64,000 nt of DNA, taken from positions 124,001 to 188,000 of the forward strand of contig JBAXNN010000001.1 in NCBI GenBank assembly GCA_037133755.1, written 5' to 3'. Positions 17,995 through 25,385 of the stretch are shown here, piece by piece. The notes under the pieces were generated by a model, which was not told the DNA's origin, made no database searches, and was given only the letters and a program-made list of their open reading frames with translations. This stretch comes from F1-60-MAGs149 sp037133755. GTDB lineage: Bacteria > Actinomycetota > Thermoleophilia > Gaiellales > F1-60-MAGs149. Position numbers and translations under genes: made by a program. Position 1 is the stretch's first letter. Each line of letters opens with the position of its first letter.

Positions 17995-19125
17995 ATGACT
18001 CGGGTGATCGTCATCGGCGGGGGCATCATCGGCTGCTGCATCGCCGATGCGCTCGCCCCGGCTGGCGTGGACGTCGAGGTCCTCGAACGCGACCAGGTGG
18101 CGGGCGGATCGTCGGGGCTTGCGGTCGGCATCGTCGAATCGCAGTACACCGACCCACTGTGGATCGACCTGCGCGTCTTCGCGCGCCGCGCCTTCGATCA
18201 GCTCGCGACCGAGGCCGAGTTCGGCTTCGTGCGCTCGGGCTACGCGCGGCTCGGCTACTCCGACGACGACATCGCGCTCTTCACCGCGAGCGTGCAACAC
18301 CAGCGCTCGCTCGGCGTCGAAGACGCCCGCGTGCTCGCGGTCGAGGAGCTCGCCACCCTCGCCCCCGCCCTACGCGTCGACGACGTTCGCGGTGCGCTCT
18401 GGTGCCCGAGCGATGGCTACGTCGATCCGCACCAAGCCACGCTGGCGTTCGGCGAGCGCGCGATCGCCGCCGGCGCGCGCATCACGACGCGCTCTGCCGT
18501 GTCCGCGGCCGAGCGACGCGATGGGCTCTGGCACCTCACGACCAGCGACGGCCCGCGCACCGCCGACGTGGTCGTCAATGCCGCAGGGCCTTGGGCACCG
18601 CAGGTCGCCGCGCTGCTCGGCCTCTCGTGCGACGTCTCGCCGCAGCGACGCAGCGCCACCCAGGTGCACCTCGCCACCCCGCTCGACTACGTGCACCCGT
18701 TCACGATGAACTACATCCCGGGCGTCAATCGCCTCGGCGCGTACGTCCGCTACGAGGCCAGCGATCGACTGATCTGCGGCCTGCACTCCGAGGAGCTGCT
18801 CGATCCCGACAGCGATCCCGACGACTACCCGCGCGGCGTCACCCAGGACTGGCAGGAGGAGCTCGCCGAGCAGCTGACCCTGCGCTTCCCGGGCCTGGCT
18901 GAAGGGATGTCGTTTGGCGAGGGCTGGTCGGGCCTCTATCCGTGCCGCCCCTCGCTCGAGCCGTCGATCGGCTGGCGCCGCGAGACAGAGGGTGTGATCG
19001 ACGCGGTCGGCTTCGGTGGCGGTGGCATCCAATCCGGCCCGGCCGCCGGCGCGCTCGTGCGCGACTGGCTTCTGCACGACGAGCCGCGGACGATCCCGGC
19101 CGCCGCGCGCCTCTCCCCCGCCTGA
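17995..19125 (+). CDS. FAD-dependent amine oxidoreductase (DAO family, sarcosine/glycine oxidase-like)
   Basis: 376 residues. The Rossmann FAD motif is VIVIGGGIIGCCIADAL at 4-20 and the C-terminal FAD segment is VIDAVGFGGGGIQSGPAAG. DAO-family members oxidise N-methyl or free amino acids such as sarcosine, glycine or D-amino acids. The next genes handle methylated amines, so sarcosine is an attractive substrate (inference). The ATG at 17995 has TACGCT six bases upstream. Its TGA is the first triplet of a GC-rich palindrome that may act as a terminator. Confidence 0.83.
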   Translation: MTRVIVIGGGIIGCCIADALAPAGVDVEVLERDQVAGGSSGLAVGIVESQYTDPLWIDLRVFARRAFDQLATEAEFGFVRSGYARLGYSDDDIALFTASVQHQRSLGVEDARVLAVEELATLAPALRVDDVRGALWCPSDGYVDPHQATLAFGERAIAAGARITTRSAVSAAERRDGLWHLTTSDGPRTADVVVNAAGPWAPQVAALLGLSCDVSPQRRSATQVHLATPLDYVHPFTMNYIPGVNRLGAYVRYEASDRLICGLHSEELLDPDSDPDDYPRGVTQDWQEELAEQLTLRFPGLAEGMSFGEGWSGLYPCRPSLEPSIGWRRETEGVIDAVGFGGGGIQSGPAAGALVRDWLLHDEPRTIPAAARLSPA

Positions 19126-19152
19126 CACGGTGGGCCCGGGCCCCTGGTGTCA
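19123..19152. repeat. 30-base GC-rich palindromic element, copy 1
   Basis: Imperfect palindrome with TGACAC/GTGTCA ends around the core GGTGGGCCCGGGCCC. It begins on the stop codon of the FAD oxidoreductase gene. A 26/30 identical copy lies at 19303-19332. It could terminate transcription; its duplication also fits a dispersed palindromic repeat. The 150 bases between the copies hold no gene I can support. Confidence 0.6.
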
Positions 19153-19302
19153 GGCCAGATCGCGCAACGCCTGCGCGTTTGCGTGTGTCGCGCGTGCGTC
19201 CCGCACCCAGACTCCCGTCAACACTGGCGTCGAAGCGTTACGGAAGCCGCGCGCATTGCGCCGGAGCCTTCGCCGCTCTGTGAACGAGACCGTCGAAATC
19301 GA

Positions 19303-19332
19303 TGACAAGGTGGGCCCGGGCCCATCGTGTCC
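19303..19332. repeat. 30-base GC-rich palindromic element, copy 2
   Basis: Second copy of the element at 19123-19152, same orientation, sharing the 15-base core GGTGGGCCCGGGCCC and differing at four positions. It lies 26 bases beyond the 3' end of the minus-strand GntR gene, so it may serve as that gene's terminator. Confidence 0.6.
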
Positions 19333-19358
19333 GGGCGCGTGGACTACGACGTGCCGAG

Positions 19359-20021
19359 TTAGGTCGTCAGCGAGGCCTGGAAGCCGGCGACGTGCCGGGT
19401 CATCACGGCGCGCGCCTGCTTGGCGTTGCCGGCGATGATCGCGTCGGCGAGTTCGTCGTGCATCTGCATGACGGAGCCGAGCGACTCGTTGCGATCGATC
19501 GAGACGTTCCAGCGGCGCAGCACGTGCGAGAAGAGCCACTCGAGCGTCTGCTCCAGCATCTCGTTGCCGGCCATCGCCCAGATCTGGCGGTGCAGGTCGC
19601 GGTCGAGGGCGATCAGCGCCCGGCGGTCCGGCGTCTTCCGCGCCAGTTCGGCATGCATCGCGGCGATCACGGCGGCGAGTGCGGCGCGCTGCTCCTCCGA
19701 CCCGCGCTCGGCGGCGAGCTCGGCCGCCTGCGGCTCGAGCACGGAGCGCAACTCGTAGATGCGGCCGAGGTCGCTGTCGTTGAGGTCGGCGACGAGCGTG
19801 CCACGACGCGGCAGGATCACCACGAGGCTCTCCCACTCCAGCCGCCGCAGCGCCTGGCGCACCGGCGTGAGACCGACGCCGAGGCGCTCCGCCAGACCGC
19901 GCTCATCCAACAGGGCCGCGGGTGGCAGCTCGAGCGAGACGATCATGTCCTTGATCGCGCGGTACGCCTCGGCCGACTTCGAGTCGGCATCTACCGAGCG
20001 GCGCGCGCTGGCGGCGAGCAT
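19359..20021 (-). CDS. GntR-family regulator with FCD (FadR-type) effector domain
   Basis: 220 residues. Winged helix at about 10-75 (EAYRAIKDMIVSLELPP with the helix-turn-helix DERGLAERLGVGLTPVRQAL), then an all-helical FCD domain (about 85-215) whose Asp/His positions (LDRDLHRQIW, MQMHDELADAI, MTRHVAGF) usually bind a metal and a small carboxylate. Such regulators sense organic acids or amino acids. It lies downstream of the MttB-like gene on the same strand, separated by a hairpin. Control of the methylamine genes is plausible but not shown. Confidence 0.88.
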   Translation of the reverse strand: MLAASARRSVDADSKSAEAYRAIKDMIVSLELPPAALLDERGLAERLGVGLTPVRQALRRLEWESLVVILPRRGTLVADLNDSDLGRIYELRSVLEPQAAELAAERGSEEQRAALAAVIAAMHAELARKTPDRRALIALDRDLHRQIWAMAGNEMLEQTLEWLFSHVLRRWNVSIDRNESLGSVMQMHDELADAIIAGNAKQARAVMTRHVAGFQASLTT

Positions 20022-20126
20022 CGAAGTGGCCACGTGTGGAGACTGCGTCACCTGCGCAGTATCGGTGAAATGTCTTCTGCTCGTGGCAGAGCCATCGCCT
20101 CGTGCCACCACGGCGACGCAACGCAG

Positions 20127-20166
20127 AAGGCGGGTGCCGCAGCCATCTGGCCGAGACACCCGCCTT
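20127..20166 (-). terminator. Hairpin downstream of the MttB-like gene
   Basis: Ten-base perfect stem AAGGCGGGTG / CACCCGCCTT with a 20-base loop, 62 bases after the stop of the MttB-like gene and before the GntR gene on the same strand. The minus-strand sequence after the stem has no long T run, so it may attenuate rather than fully terminate. Confidence 0.45.
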
Positions 20167-20227
20167 CCGAGGAGAGGGGAGAGAAACCGCGCGGTACCGT
20201 CGCCCCGCGCGGGTGGAGAGGGAAGCG

Positions 20228-21676
20228 CTAGTCGCCGAGCTCGGCGCGACGGCGAACGACGTACTCCTCGAGCTCCTCGCGGATCGCGGGATCCAGCGTG
20301 GGCTCTTCGTACTCCTCGAGCTTCTGCGTGGCGATCTCGCCCGCGCGCTCGGCGGCGTCCTTGCAGCCGTTCTTCTCCCAGCGCTCAAAGGCGTCGGAGG
20401 AAGACAGGAGCGGACGGTAGAAGCACGTGCGGAAGTTCTCCATCGTGTGTGCCGTGCCGAGGAAGTGGCGGCTGTCCGTGGAGGACATCACCTCCTCATG
20501 CGCACCGAAGGCCAGCGACTCCTCGGTGAACTCGAGCGGCTTGAAGGTGGCCTGGAGCATGCCCAGGATCTCCATGTCGACGATGAACTTCTCGTACGAC
20601 GAGACGAGGCCACTCTCGAGCCAACCGCCCGAGTGGAGGACGTAGTTCGTGCCGGCCAGGAAGGTCGGCATCATCGTCATCAGCGACTCGTAGCCGGCCT
20701 GCGCGTCAACGGACTGGCTCGAGGTGAAGCCGCCACCCGAGCGGAACGGCAGGTTGTACTTGCGCGCGATCTGGCCGATCGCAAACAGACCGATTGCCGA
20801 CTCGGGCGTGCCCATGCACGTCGAGCCCGACTGCATGTTGGCGTTCGTCAGGAACGAGCCGAGGATCACCGGGCAGCCGGGGCGCACGAGCTGCGCGAGG
20901 GCGATACCGGTGAAGGCCTCCGCCATCAGCTGCGCCAGCGCGGCCGGGATCGCGACCGGCGACATCGCGCCCATGATCAGGAACGGCGTCAGCAACACCG
21001 GCTGGTTCGCCTTCACGTACACCTGCATCGAGTCGAGCATGCCCGAGTCCCAGTGCATCGGCGAGTTGCAGTTGAGCAGCGAGATCATCACCGGCATCTC
21101 TTCGAGCTTCTCGCGACCGCCGAAGACGATGCCCGCCATGTTGAGGCTGTCCTCCGCGTTGGAGGGACGGACGACGTTGCCCATGTGGATCTTGTCGGTC
21201 AGCGTCTCGAGGGCGAACTGCATGTCGAGGTGACGCGAGTCGAGCGGCGCGTCGTTCGGCTCGACGATGGTGCTGCCGGCGGAGTCGAGCAGCGAGAACG
21301 ACTGCGACAACTTGAGGAAGTTGCGGTAGTCCTCGAGCGTGCCTTCCTTGCGGACGTCGCCGCGGCGGGCGAACGGCGGGCCGTAGACGCTCGCGAAGAC
21401 CATGTTGTCGCCACCGATGACGACGTTGTTATCCGGATTGCGGGCGTGGACGTCGAACTGAGCGGGCGCCTTGGCGACCTGCTCGAGGACCCACTCGGGG
21501 TCGAACTTGACGTTGATCCCGTCGACCTTCTGGCCGGCGGCGGCGAGCAGCTCGGTCGCCCAGGGGCTTGCGAACTCGATGCCGATCTCGGAGACGAGGC
21601 GCTTCCAGCCCTTGTCGAGCGTGGCCATCGCGTCCTCGGAGAGGATTTCGTATCGGGGCTGCTTGTTGACGAACAT
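20228..21676 (-). CDS. Non-pyrrolysine MttB-family (COG5598) corrinoid methyltransferase, probable glycine betaine methyltransferase
   Basis: 482 residues, TIM-barrel methyltransferase that would move a methyl group from a quaternary amine to a cob(I)alamin protein. Recognisable MttB segments include HFGG-type regions such as GNVVRPSNAEDSLNMAGIVF, NCNSPMHWDSGML, PVLLTPFLIMGAMSPV and the C-terminal HFLGTAHTMENFRTCFYRP. The frame is open throughout, with no amber codon where trimethylamine methyltransferases encode pyrrolysine, so it belongs to the MtgB-like group. A dimethylglycine-dehydrogenase-like gene in the same cluster favours glycine betaine as substrate, although carnitine or proline betaine cannot be excluded. 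ATG at 21676 has GGAGGA upstream. Confidence 0.85.
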   Translation of the reverse strand: MFVNKQPRYEILSEDAMATLDKGWKRLVSEIGIEFASPWATELLAAAGQKVDGINVKFDPEWVLEQVAKAPAQFDVHARNPDNNVVIGGDNMVFASVYGPPFARRGDVRKEGTLEDYRNFLKLSQSFSLLDSAGSTIVEPNDAPLDSRHLDMQFALETLTDKIHMGNVVRPSNAEDSLNMAGIVFGGREKLEEMPVMISLLNCNSPMHWDSGMLDSMQVYVKANQPVLLTPFLIMGAMSPVAIPAALAQLMAEAFTGIALAQLVRPGCPVILGSFLTNANMQSGSTCMGTPESAIGLFAIGQIARKYNLPFRSGGGFTSSQSVDAQAGYESLMTMMPTFLAGTNYVLHSGGWLESGLVSSYEKFIVDMEILGMLQATFKPLEFTEESLAFGAHEEVMSSTDSRHFLGTAHTMENFRTCFYRPLLSSSDAFERWEKNGCKDAAERAGEIATQKLEEYEEPTLDPAIREELEEYVVRRRAELGD

Positions 21677-21708
21677 CAGGGGGTCCTCCAGGCGGTGGCG
21701 CGATCTGC

Positions 21709-21738
21709 TTGACGCGCGTAGGGACATTCTCGTACACT
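21709..21738 (+). promoter_or_regulatory. Sigma-70-type promoter for the IclR/corrinoid operon
   Basis: TTGACG at 21709-21714 and TACACT at 21733-21738 with an 18-base spacer, in the divergent region between the MttB-like gene and the IclR gene. Its position argues against upstream in-frame starts for the IclR gene and for the ATG at 21766. A short palindrome TTCCA-N5-TGGAA at 21757-21771, overlapping that ATG, could be an IclR-type operator. Confidence 0.55.
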
Positions 21739-21765
21739 CACCATCCGAAACGCAAGTTCCACATC

Positions 21766-22545
21766 ATGGAAGCACTCACCGCACCCACTGGCACCCAAGC
21801 GATCGATCGCGCTGCCTCGATCCTGACCTACGTCCTCGAGGGCGAAGGCAAGATGACCGTGGGCGCGTTGAGCGAGGCCGTGAACCTTCCGAAGAGCACG
21901 ACGTCGCGCCTCGTCGGCGCGCTCGAGCGCCACGGTCTCCTGCAGCGCGACGCCGATGACGGCAGCCTCCAGGCTGGCCCCGCGATCGACGCCTACGTGC
22001 GTCGCGCCCGCATCGACCCGCAGCTGTCCGAAATCGCGCAGGACGTGCTCGAGAGCGTCGCGTCGGTTACCGGCGAGACCACCACGCTGTCCGTCCCCAC
22101 CTCGCGCGGCGTCGACCAGATCGGCCAGGCCGAGGGTGCGTACATCCTCGGCTCGACGAACTGGATGGGACGCACCGTCCCCTTCCACGCCTCGGCCGTC
22201 GGCAAGGCGATGCTCGCGTTCGGCGCGATCGCACTGCCCAGCGGCGCACTCGAGCAGCTGACCCCCAAGACCCTGACCATCCGCGCGGACCTCGTCCGCG
22301 ACCTGGAGGCCACGCGCCAGCGCGGCTACGGCATCTCCGTCGAGGAGATCGAGCCCGGGCTGATCGCCATCGGCGCGCCCATCCGCGGCGCCGACCGCCG
22401 GGTCGTTGCCGGCATCGCGATCGCCGGCCCCAGCATGCGGATCACACCCGACCGATACTCCCAGATCGGCGAATTGCTCGTCCGCAGTGCGGCCGAGCTC
22501 GAAGCACGAATCAGCCACCAACACCTTGAGGAGGGTGCGGCATGA
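21766..22545 (+). CDS. IclR-family transcriptional regulator
   Basis: 259 residues. An N-terminal winged helix (about 8-70, with MTVGALSEAVNLPKSTTSRLVGALERHGLL) is followed by the IclR effector domain (about 80-255: VPFHASAVGKAMLAFG, RQRGYGISVEEIEPGLIAIGAPI). The family binds small organic ligands and controls catabolic operons. It is first in the corrinoid operon and overlaps the corrinoid protein start by four bases (ATGA), and it is divergent from the methyltransferase gene, so both sides are likely under its control. Confidence 0.92.
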   Translation: MEALTAPTGTQAIDRAASILTYVLEGEGKMTVGALSEAVNLPKSTTSRLVGALERHGLLQRDADDGSLQAGPAIDAYVRRARIDPQLSEIAQDVLESVASVTGETTTLSVPTSRGVDQIGQAEGAYILGSTNWMGRTVPFHASAVGKAMLAFGAIALPSGALEQLTPKTLTIRADLVRDLEATRQRGYGISVEEIEPGLIAIGAPIRGADRRVVAGIAIAGPSMRITPDRYSQIGELLVRSAAELEARISHQHLEEGAA

Positions 22546-23207
22546 CCAGCGAAGAACTACTCCAGAAGCTCTATGACGAGACGATGGTCGGTAACGGCCC
22601 CGCCGTCATCGAGCTGACCAACGAAGGCCTTGAGATGGGCATGGACCCGGAGACGCTGCTCTTCGATGCCCTGATCCCGAGCCTCGAAGAGGTCGGCGCG
22701 CGCTTCGAGCGCGGCGACTGGTTCGTCCCCGAGATGCTGATTGCCGGCAAGGCGATGGCCGGTGCTCTCGAGGTGCTGCGCCCGCTGCTCGCCGCCAAGG
22801 GCACCGAGACGGTCGGCAAGTTCGTGATGGGCACCGTCAAGGGCGACGTCCATGACATCGGCAAGAACCTCGTCAACATCATGCTCGAGGGCGCTGGCTT
22901 CGAGGTCATCGACCTCGGCGTGCAGGTTGCTCCCGAGAAGTTCGTCGAGGCCGTCGAGGAGCATCAGCCCGACATCCTCGGCATGAGCGCCTTCCTGACG
23001 ACCACGATGCCGATGTTCAAGGCGAACATCAACGCGCTCGAGAAGGCCGGCCTGCGCGACAAGGTGATCATCCTCGTCGGTGGTGCCCCGGTTACGCAGG
23101 AGTACGCCGACGCCGTTGTCGCCGATGGCTATGCCGCCGACGCCTCCGCTGCCGTGAAGCTCTCGAAGGAGCTGATCGCCAAGCAGCGCGCAGCCGCCAA
23201 GGCGTAG
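22542..23207 (+). CDS. Methyltransferase corrinoid (cobalamin-binding) protein
   Basis: 221 residues in the MtbC/MttC/MetH-B12 layout: a helical cap domain (about 1-90) then a Rossmann-like B12 domain with the signature GDVHDIGKN (Asp102, His104 as lower axial cobalt ligand, Gly107) and VGGAPVTQEYAD. It would carry the methyl group as methylcobalamin between the MttB-like enzyme and the THF methyltransferase encoded downstream. Coupled to the IclR gene by ATGA overlap. Confidence 0.93.
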   Translation: MTSEELLQKLYDETMVGNGPAVIELTNEGLEMGMDPETLLFDALIPSLEEVGARFERGDWFVPEMLIAGKAMAGALEVLRPLLAAKGTETVGKFVMGTVKGDVHDIGKNLVNIMLEGAGFEVIDLGVQVAPEKFVEAVEEHQPDILGMSAFLTTTMPMFKANINALEKAGLRDKVIILVGGAPVTQEYADAVVADGYAADASAAVKLSKELIAKQRAAAKA

Positions 23208-23216
23208 GGCAGACCT

Positions 23217-23612
23217 ATGGGCCTGATCTCCGCCATCGAGCACGTCATCAAGAAGCCGATCTGGGATTGCAAGATGTGCGGCCAATGCGTGCTGCACGAC
23301 ACCGGCATGACGTGCCCCATGACGTGTCCGAAGACCCTGCGCAACGGCCCCTGCGGCGGCGTGCGGGAAGACGGACACTGCGAGGTCAAGCCCGAGATGC
23401 GTTGCGTCTGGGTGAAGGCAGAGGAGCGTTCGCGCACCCTCCCCCTCATGCCCGAAGCCTGGCGCGAGCACTTCAACAACCTGCGCCCGCCGGTCGACAA
23501 TCGTCTCAAGGGCGACTCGTCGTGGAAGAACGCGCTGAGCGGCCGCGACAAGGAGACCCCGCCCGGCTGGACGCCCGAGGCCGACGAGGCCCCGGCCGAG
23601 GTCGAGGCGTAG
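23217..23612 (+). CDS. metV: MetV-like zinc/cysteine-rich partner of methylene-THF reductase (MTHFR_C family)
   Basis: 131 residues with eight cysteines in the first half (18, 21, 24, 33, 37, 46, 55, 63), in the pattern WDCKMCGQCVLHDTGMTCPM and TCPKTLRNGPCGG. This matches the methylenetetrahydrofolate reductase C-terminal domain family, which in acetogens is the MetV subunit beside MetF. The last ~60 residues are charged and poorly conserved. The metF-like gene starts one base after its stop, supporting a two-subunit reductase. Confidence 0.78.
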   Translation: MGLISAIEHVIKKPIWDCKMCGQCVLHDTGMTCPMTCPKTLRNGPCGGVREDGHCEVKPEMRCVWVKAEERSRTLPLMPEAWREHFNNLRPPVDNRLKGDSSWKNALSGRDKETPPGWTPEADEAPAEVEA

Positions 23613-23613
23613 C

Positions 23614-24555
23614 GTGTCGCGGCTCGGCGAACTGCTCGACGCGGGCGACCAGCTAATCATCACGGGCGAGGCGCCCGTGATCGACGGCGGCACCCTCGCC
23701 GACTACGAGGCCAAGCTCCAGGAGCTGGCGCCGTGGTGCGACGCCATGAACGCGACCGACAACACGGCAGCGCACGCGCACGCCAGCAACGTCGCCATGG
23801 CGATCGCCATGCAGCGCGTTGGTGTCGAGCCGATCCTGCAGGTCGTCTGCCGCGACAAGAACCGCATCGCGCAGCAGGCCGACATCATGGGCGCGGCCCT
23901 GCACGGCGTGGAGAACATCTGCTGCCTGACCGGCGATGACGTGACGGCCGGCGACGAGTCCGAGGCGCGCCGCGTCTTCGACCTCGACGGGCCGCAGCTG
24001 ATCCGCCTGGCCAACTCGCTCAAGGAAGGCCGCTATCTGTCGGGCCGCTCCGTCGGCACACCGCCGCCGCTCGTGATCGGCGCGGTCGAGAACGCCGGCA
24101 CGCACCCGCTCGACTACCGCGCCCAGCGCGCGGCCAAGAAGATCCTCGCGGGCGCCCGGTTCCTGCAGCTGCAGATCTGTTACCACCCCGATCGTCTCGA
24201 AGGCTTCGTCAAGGCGCTGCACGAGAACGGCTTTGCCGAGAAGTGCGCGATCCTGCCGAGCGTCGTCGCCGTCAAGGGCGCCGGCCCGCTCAAGTTCATG
24301 CACAGCTCGGTGCCTGGCATCGACGTGCCGGCCGACGTCATCAGCCGCGTCGCCGACGCCGAGACGCCCGCTGAGGAGGCCTACCAGCTGGTCCTCGAGC
24401 AGTGCCAGCACGCGCTGAGCCTGCCGGGCGTGCGTGGCCTCCACCTGACCGACTTTCGCAAGGACGGCTCCATGGCCCGTCTCTGCAACGACCTGGGCAT
24501 CAAGCCCCGAACCGAGAGGGAGCAGCATGCTCACGACCGTATCGTCGCCGTCTAA
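23614..24555 (+). CDS. metF: Methylenetetrahydrofolate reductase (MetF)
   Basis: 313-residue FAD-containing TIM barrel interconverting methyl-THF and methylene-THF. Visible family features include the N-terminal ITGEAPVID, the MNATDNTAAHAHASN and QVVCRDKNRIAQQADIMGA segments, the NICCLTGDDV motif and QLQICYHPDRLEGF. GTG start at 23614. In this operon the flux would be oxidative, turning corrinoid-derived methyl-THF into methylene-THF (inference). Its 3' end overlaps the next gene by 29 bases. Confidence 0.9.
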   Translation: MSRLGELLDAGDQLIITGEAPVIDGGTLADYEAKLQELAPWCDAMNATDNTAAHAHASNVAMAIAMQRVGVEPILQVVCRDKNRIAQQADIMGAALHGVENICCLTGDDVTAGDESEARRVFDLDGPQLIRLANSLKEGRYLSGRSVGTPPPLVIGAVENAGTHPLDYRAQRAAKKILAGARFLQLQICYHPDRLEGFVKALHENGFAEKCAILPSVVAVKGAGPLKFMHSSVPGIDVPADVISRVADAETPAEEAYQLVLEQCQHALSLPGVRGLHLTDFRKDGSMARLCNDLGIKPRTEREQHAHDRIVAV

Positions 24556-25381
24556 GACCGTCACCATCGGTGATGATCAGCCGTTCTGCATCATTGGCGA
24601 GCGCATCAACCCGACCGGCCGCAAGGCCTTCCAGGAGCAGCTGCGCGCCGGCGATCTGTCGCAGGTCCTGATCGACGTCGACGAGCAGATCGCAGGCGGC
24701 GCCCACATCCTCGACGTCAACATGGGTGTGCCGCTGGCCGACGAGCCCGCGCTGATGGCGCAGGCGATCACGATGATCCAGGAGAAGACGGATCTGCCGA
24801 TCTGCATCGACTCCTCGGTGATCGAGGCCCTCGAGGCCGGTCTGGGCGCCTACAAGGGCAAGGCCCTCGTCAACTCGATCACGTGTGAGGCCGACCGCTA
24901 CGAGGCCGTCCTCCCCCTGATCAAGGAGCACGGCGCGGCGGTCATCTGCCTGACGAACGGCGAGGAGGGCATCCCGGTTCTGTGGGAGGAGCGCTTCGAG
25001 TTCTGCAAGCGCCTCGTCGACATCGTGCACGGCAAGTACGAGATCCCGATGGAGGACATCGTGATCGACGCGCTCGCCATGCCGATCGGTGCCGAGCCGC
25101 AGTCGGCGTACCACTTCTTCAAGACGATCGAGGCCATCAAGAGCGAGTTCGATCTGAACACCACCTGTGGTGCCTCGAACACGTCGTTCGGCATGCCGAG
25201 CCGCCACACGCTCAACGGCACGTTCCTCGCCATGGCGGCAGGCGCCGGCATGACGAGCGCGATCATGGATGCCCGCTCCGAGGAGTGCGTCAAGGCCGTC
25301 CGCGGCTCCGACGTGATGCTCGGCAAGGACGAGTACGGCATCACCTGGATCGGCAACTACCGCCCGCCGGCAAAGGTCTAG
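24527..25381 (+). CDS. Methyltetrahydrofolate:corrinoid methyltransferase (pterin-binding domain)
   Basis: 284 residues of the MeTr/AcsE/MtgA-type pterin-binding TIM barrel. Motifs: IIGERINPTGRKAF near the N-terminus, GAHILDVNMGVPLADE, and PICIDSSVIEALEAGL with NSITCE, all contacts for the pterin ring in the family. It would transfer the methyl group from the corrinoid protein to THF. The family is reversible, and the direction is inferred from the neighbours. ATG at 24527 lies inside the end of metF. Confidence 0.92.
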   Translation: MLTTVSSPSKTVTIGDDQPFCIIGERINPTGRKAFQEQLRAGDLSQVLIDVDEQIAGGAHILDVNMGVPLADEPALMAQAITMIQEKTDLPICIDSSVIEALEAGLGAYKGKALVNSITCEADRYEAVLPLIKEHGAAVICLTNGEEGIPVLWEERFEFCKRLVDIVHGKYEIPMEDIVIDALAMPIGAEPQSAYHFFKTIEAIKSEFDLNTTCGASNTSFGMPSRHTLNGTFLAMAAGAGMTSAIMDARSEECVKAVRGSDVMLGKDEYGITWIGNYRPPAKV

Positions 25382-25385
25382 GGCG

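Noticed and set aside
19153..19302. A tRNA or small structured RNA between the two palindromes
   Set aside because: No cloverleaf or CCA-like end could be drawn; only scattered short hairpins as expected from the GC content.
20228..21676. Pyrrolysine-containing trimethylamine methyltransferase
   Set aside because: No in-frame amber codon interrupts the gene where pyrrolysine would be, and no pyl genes are seen; it is placed in the non-pyrrolysine group.
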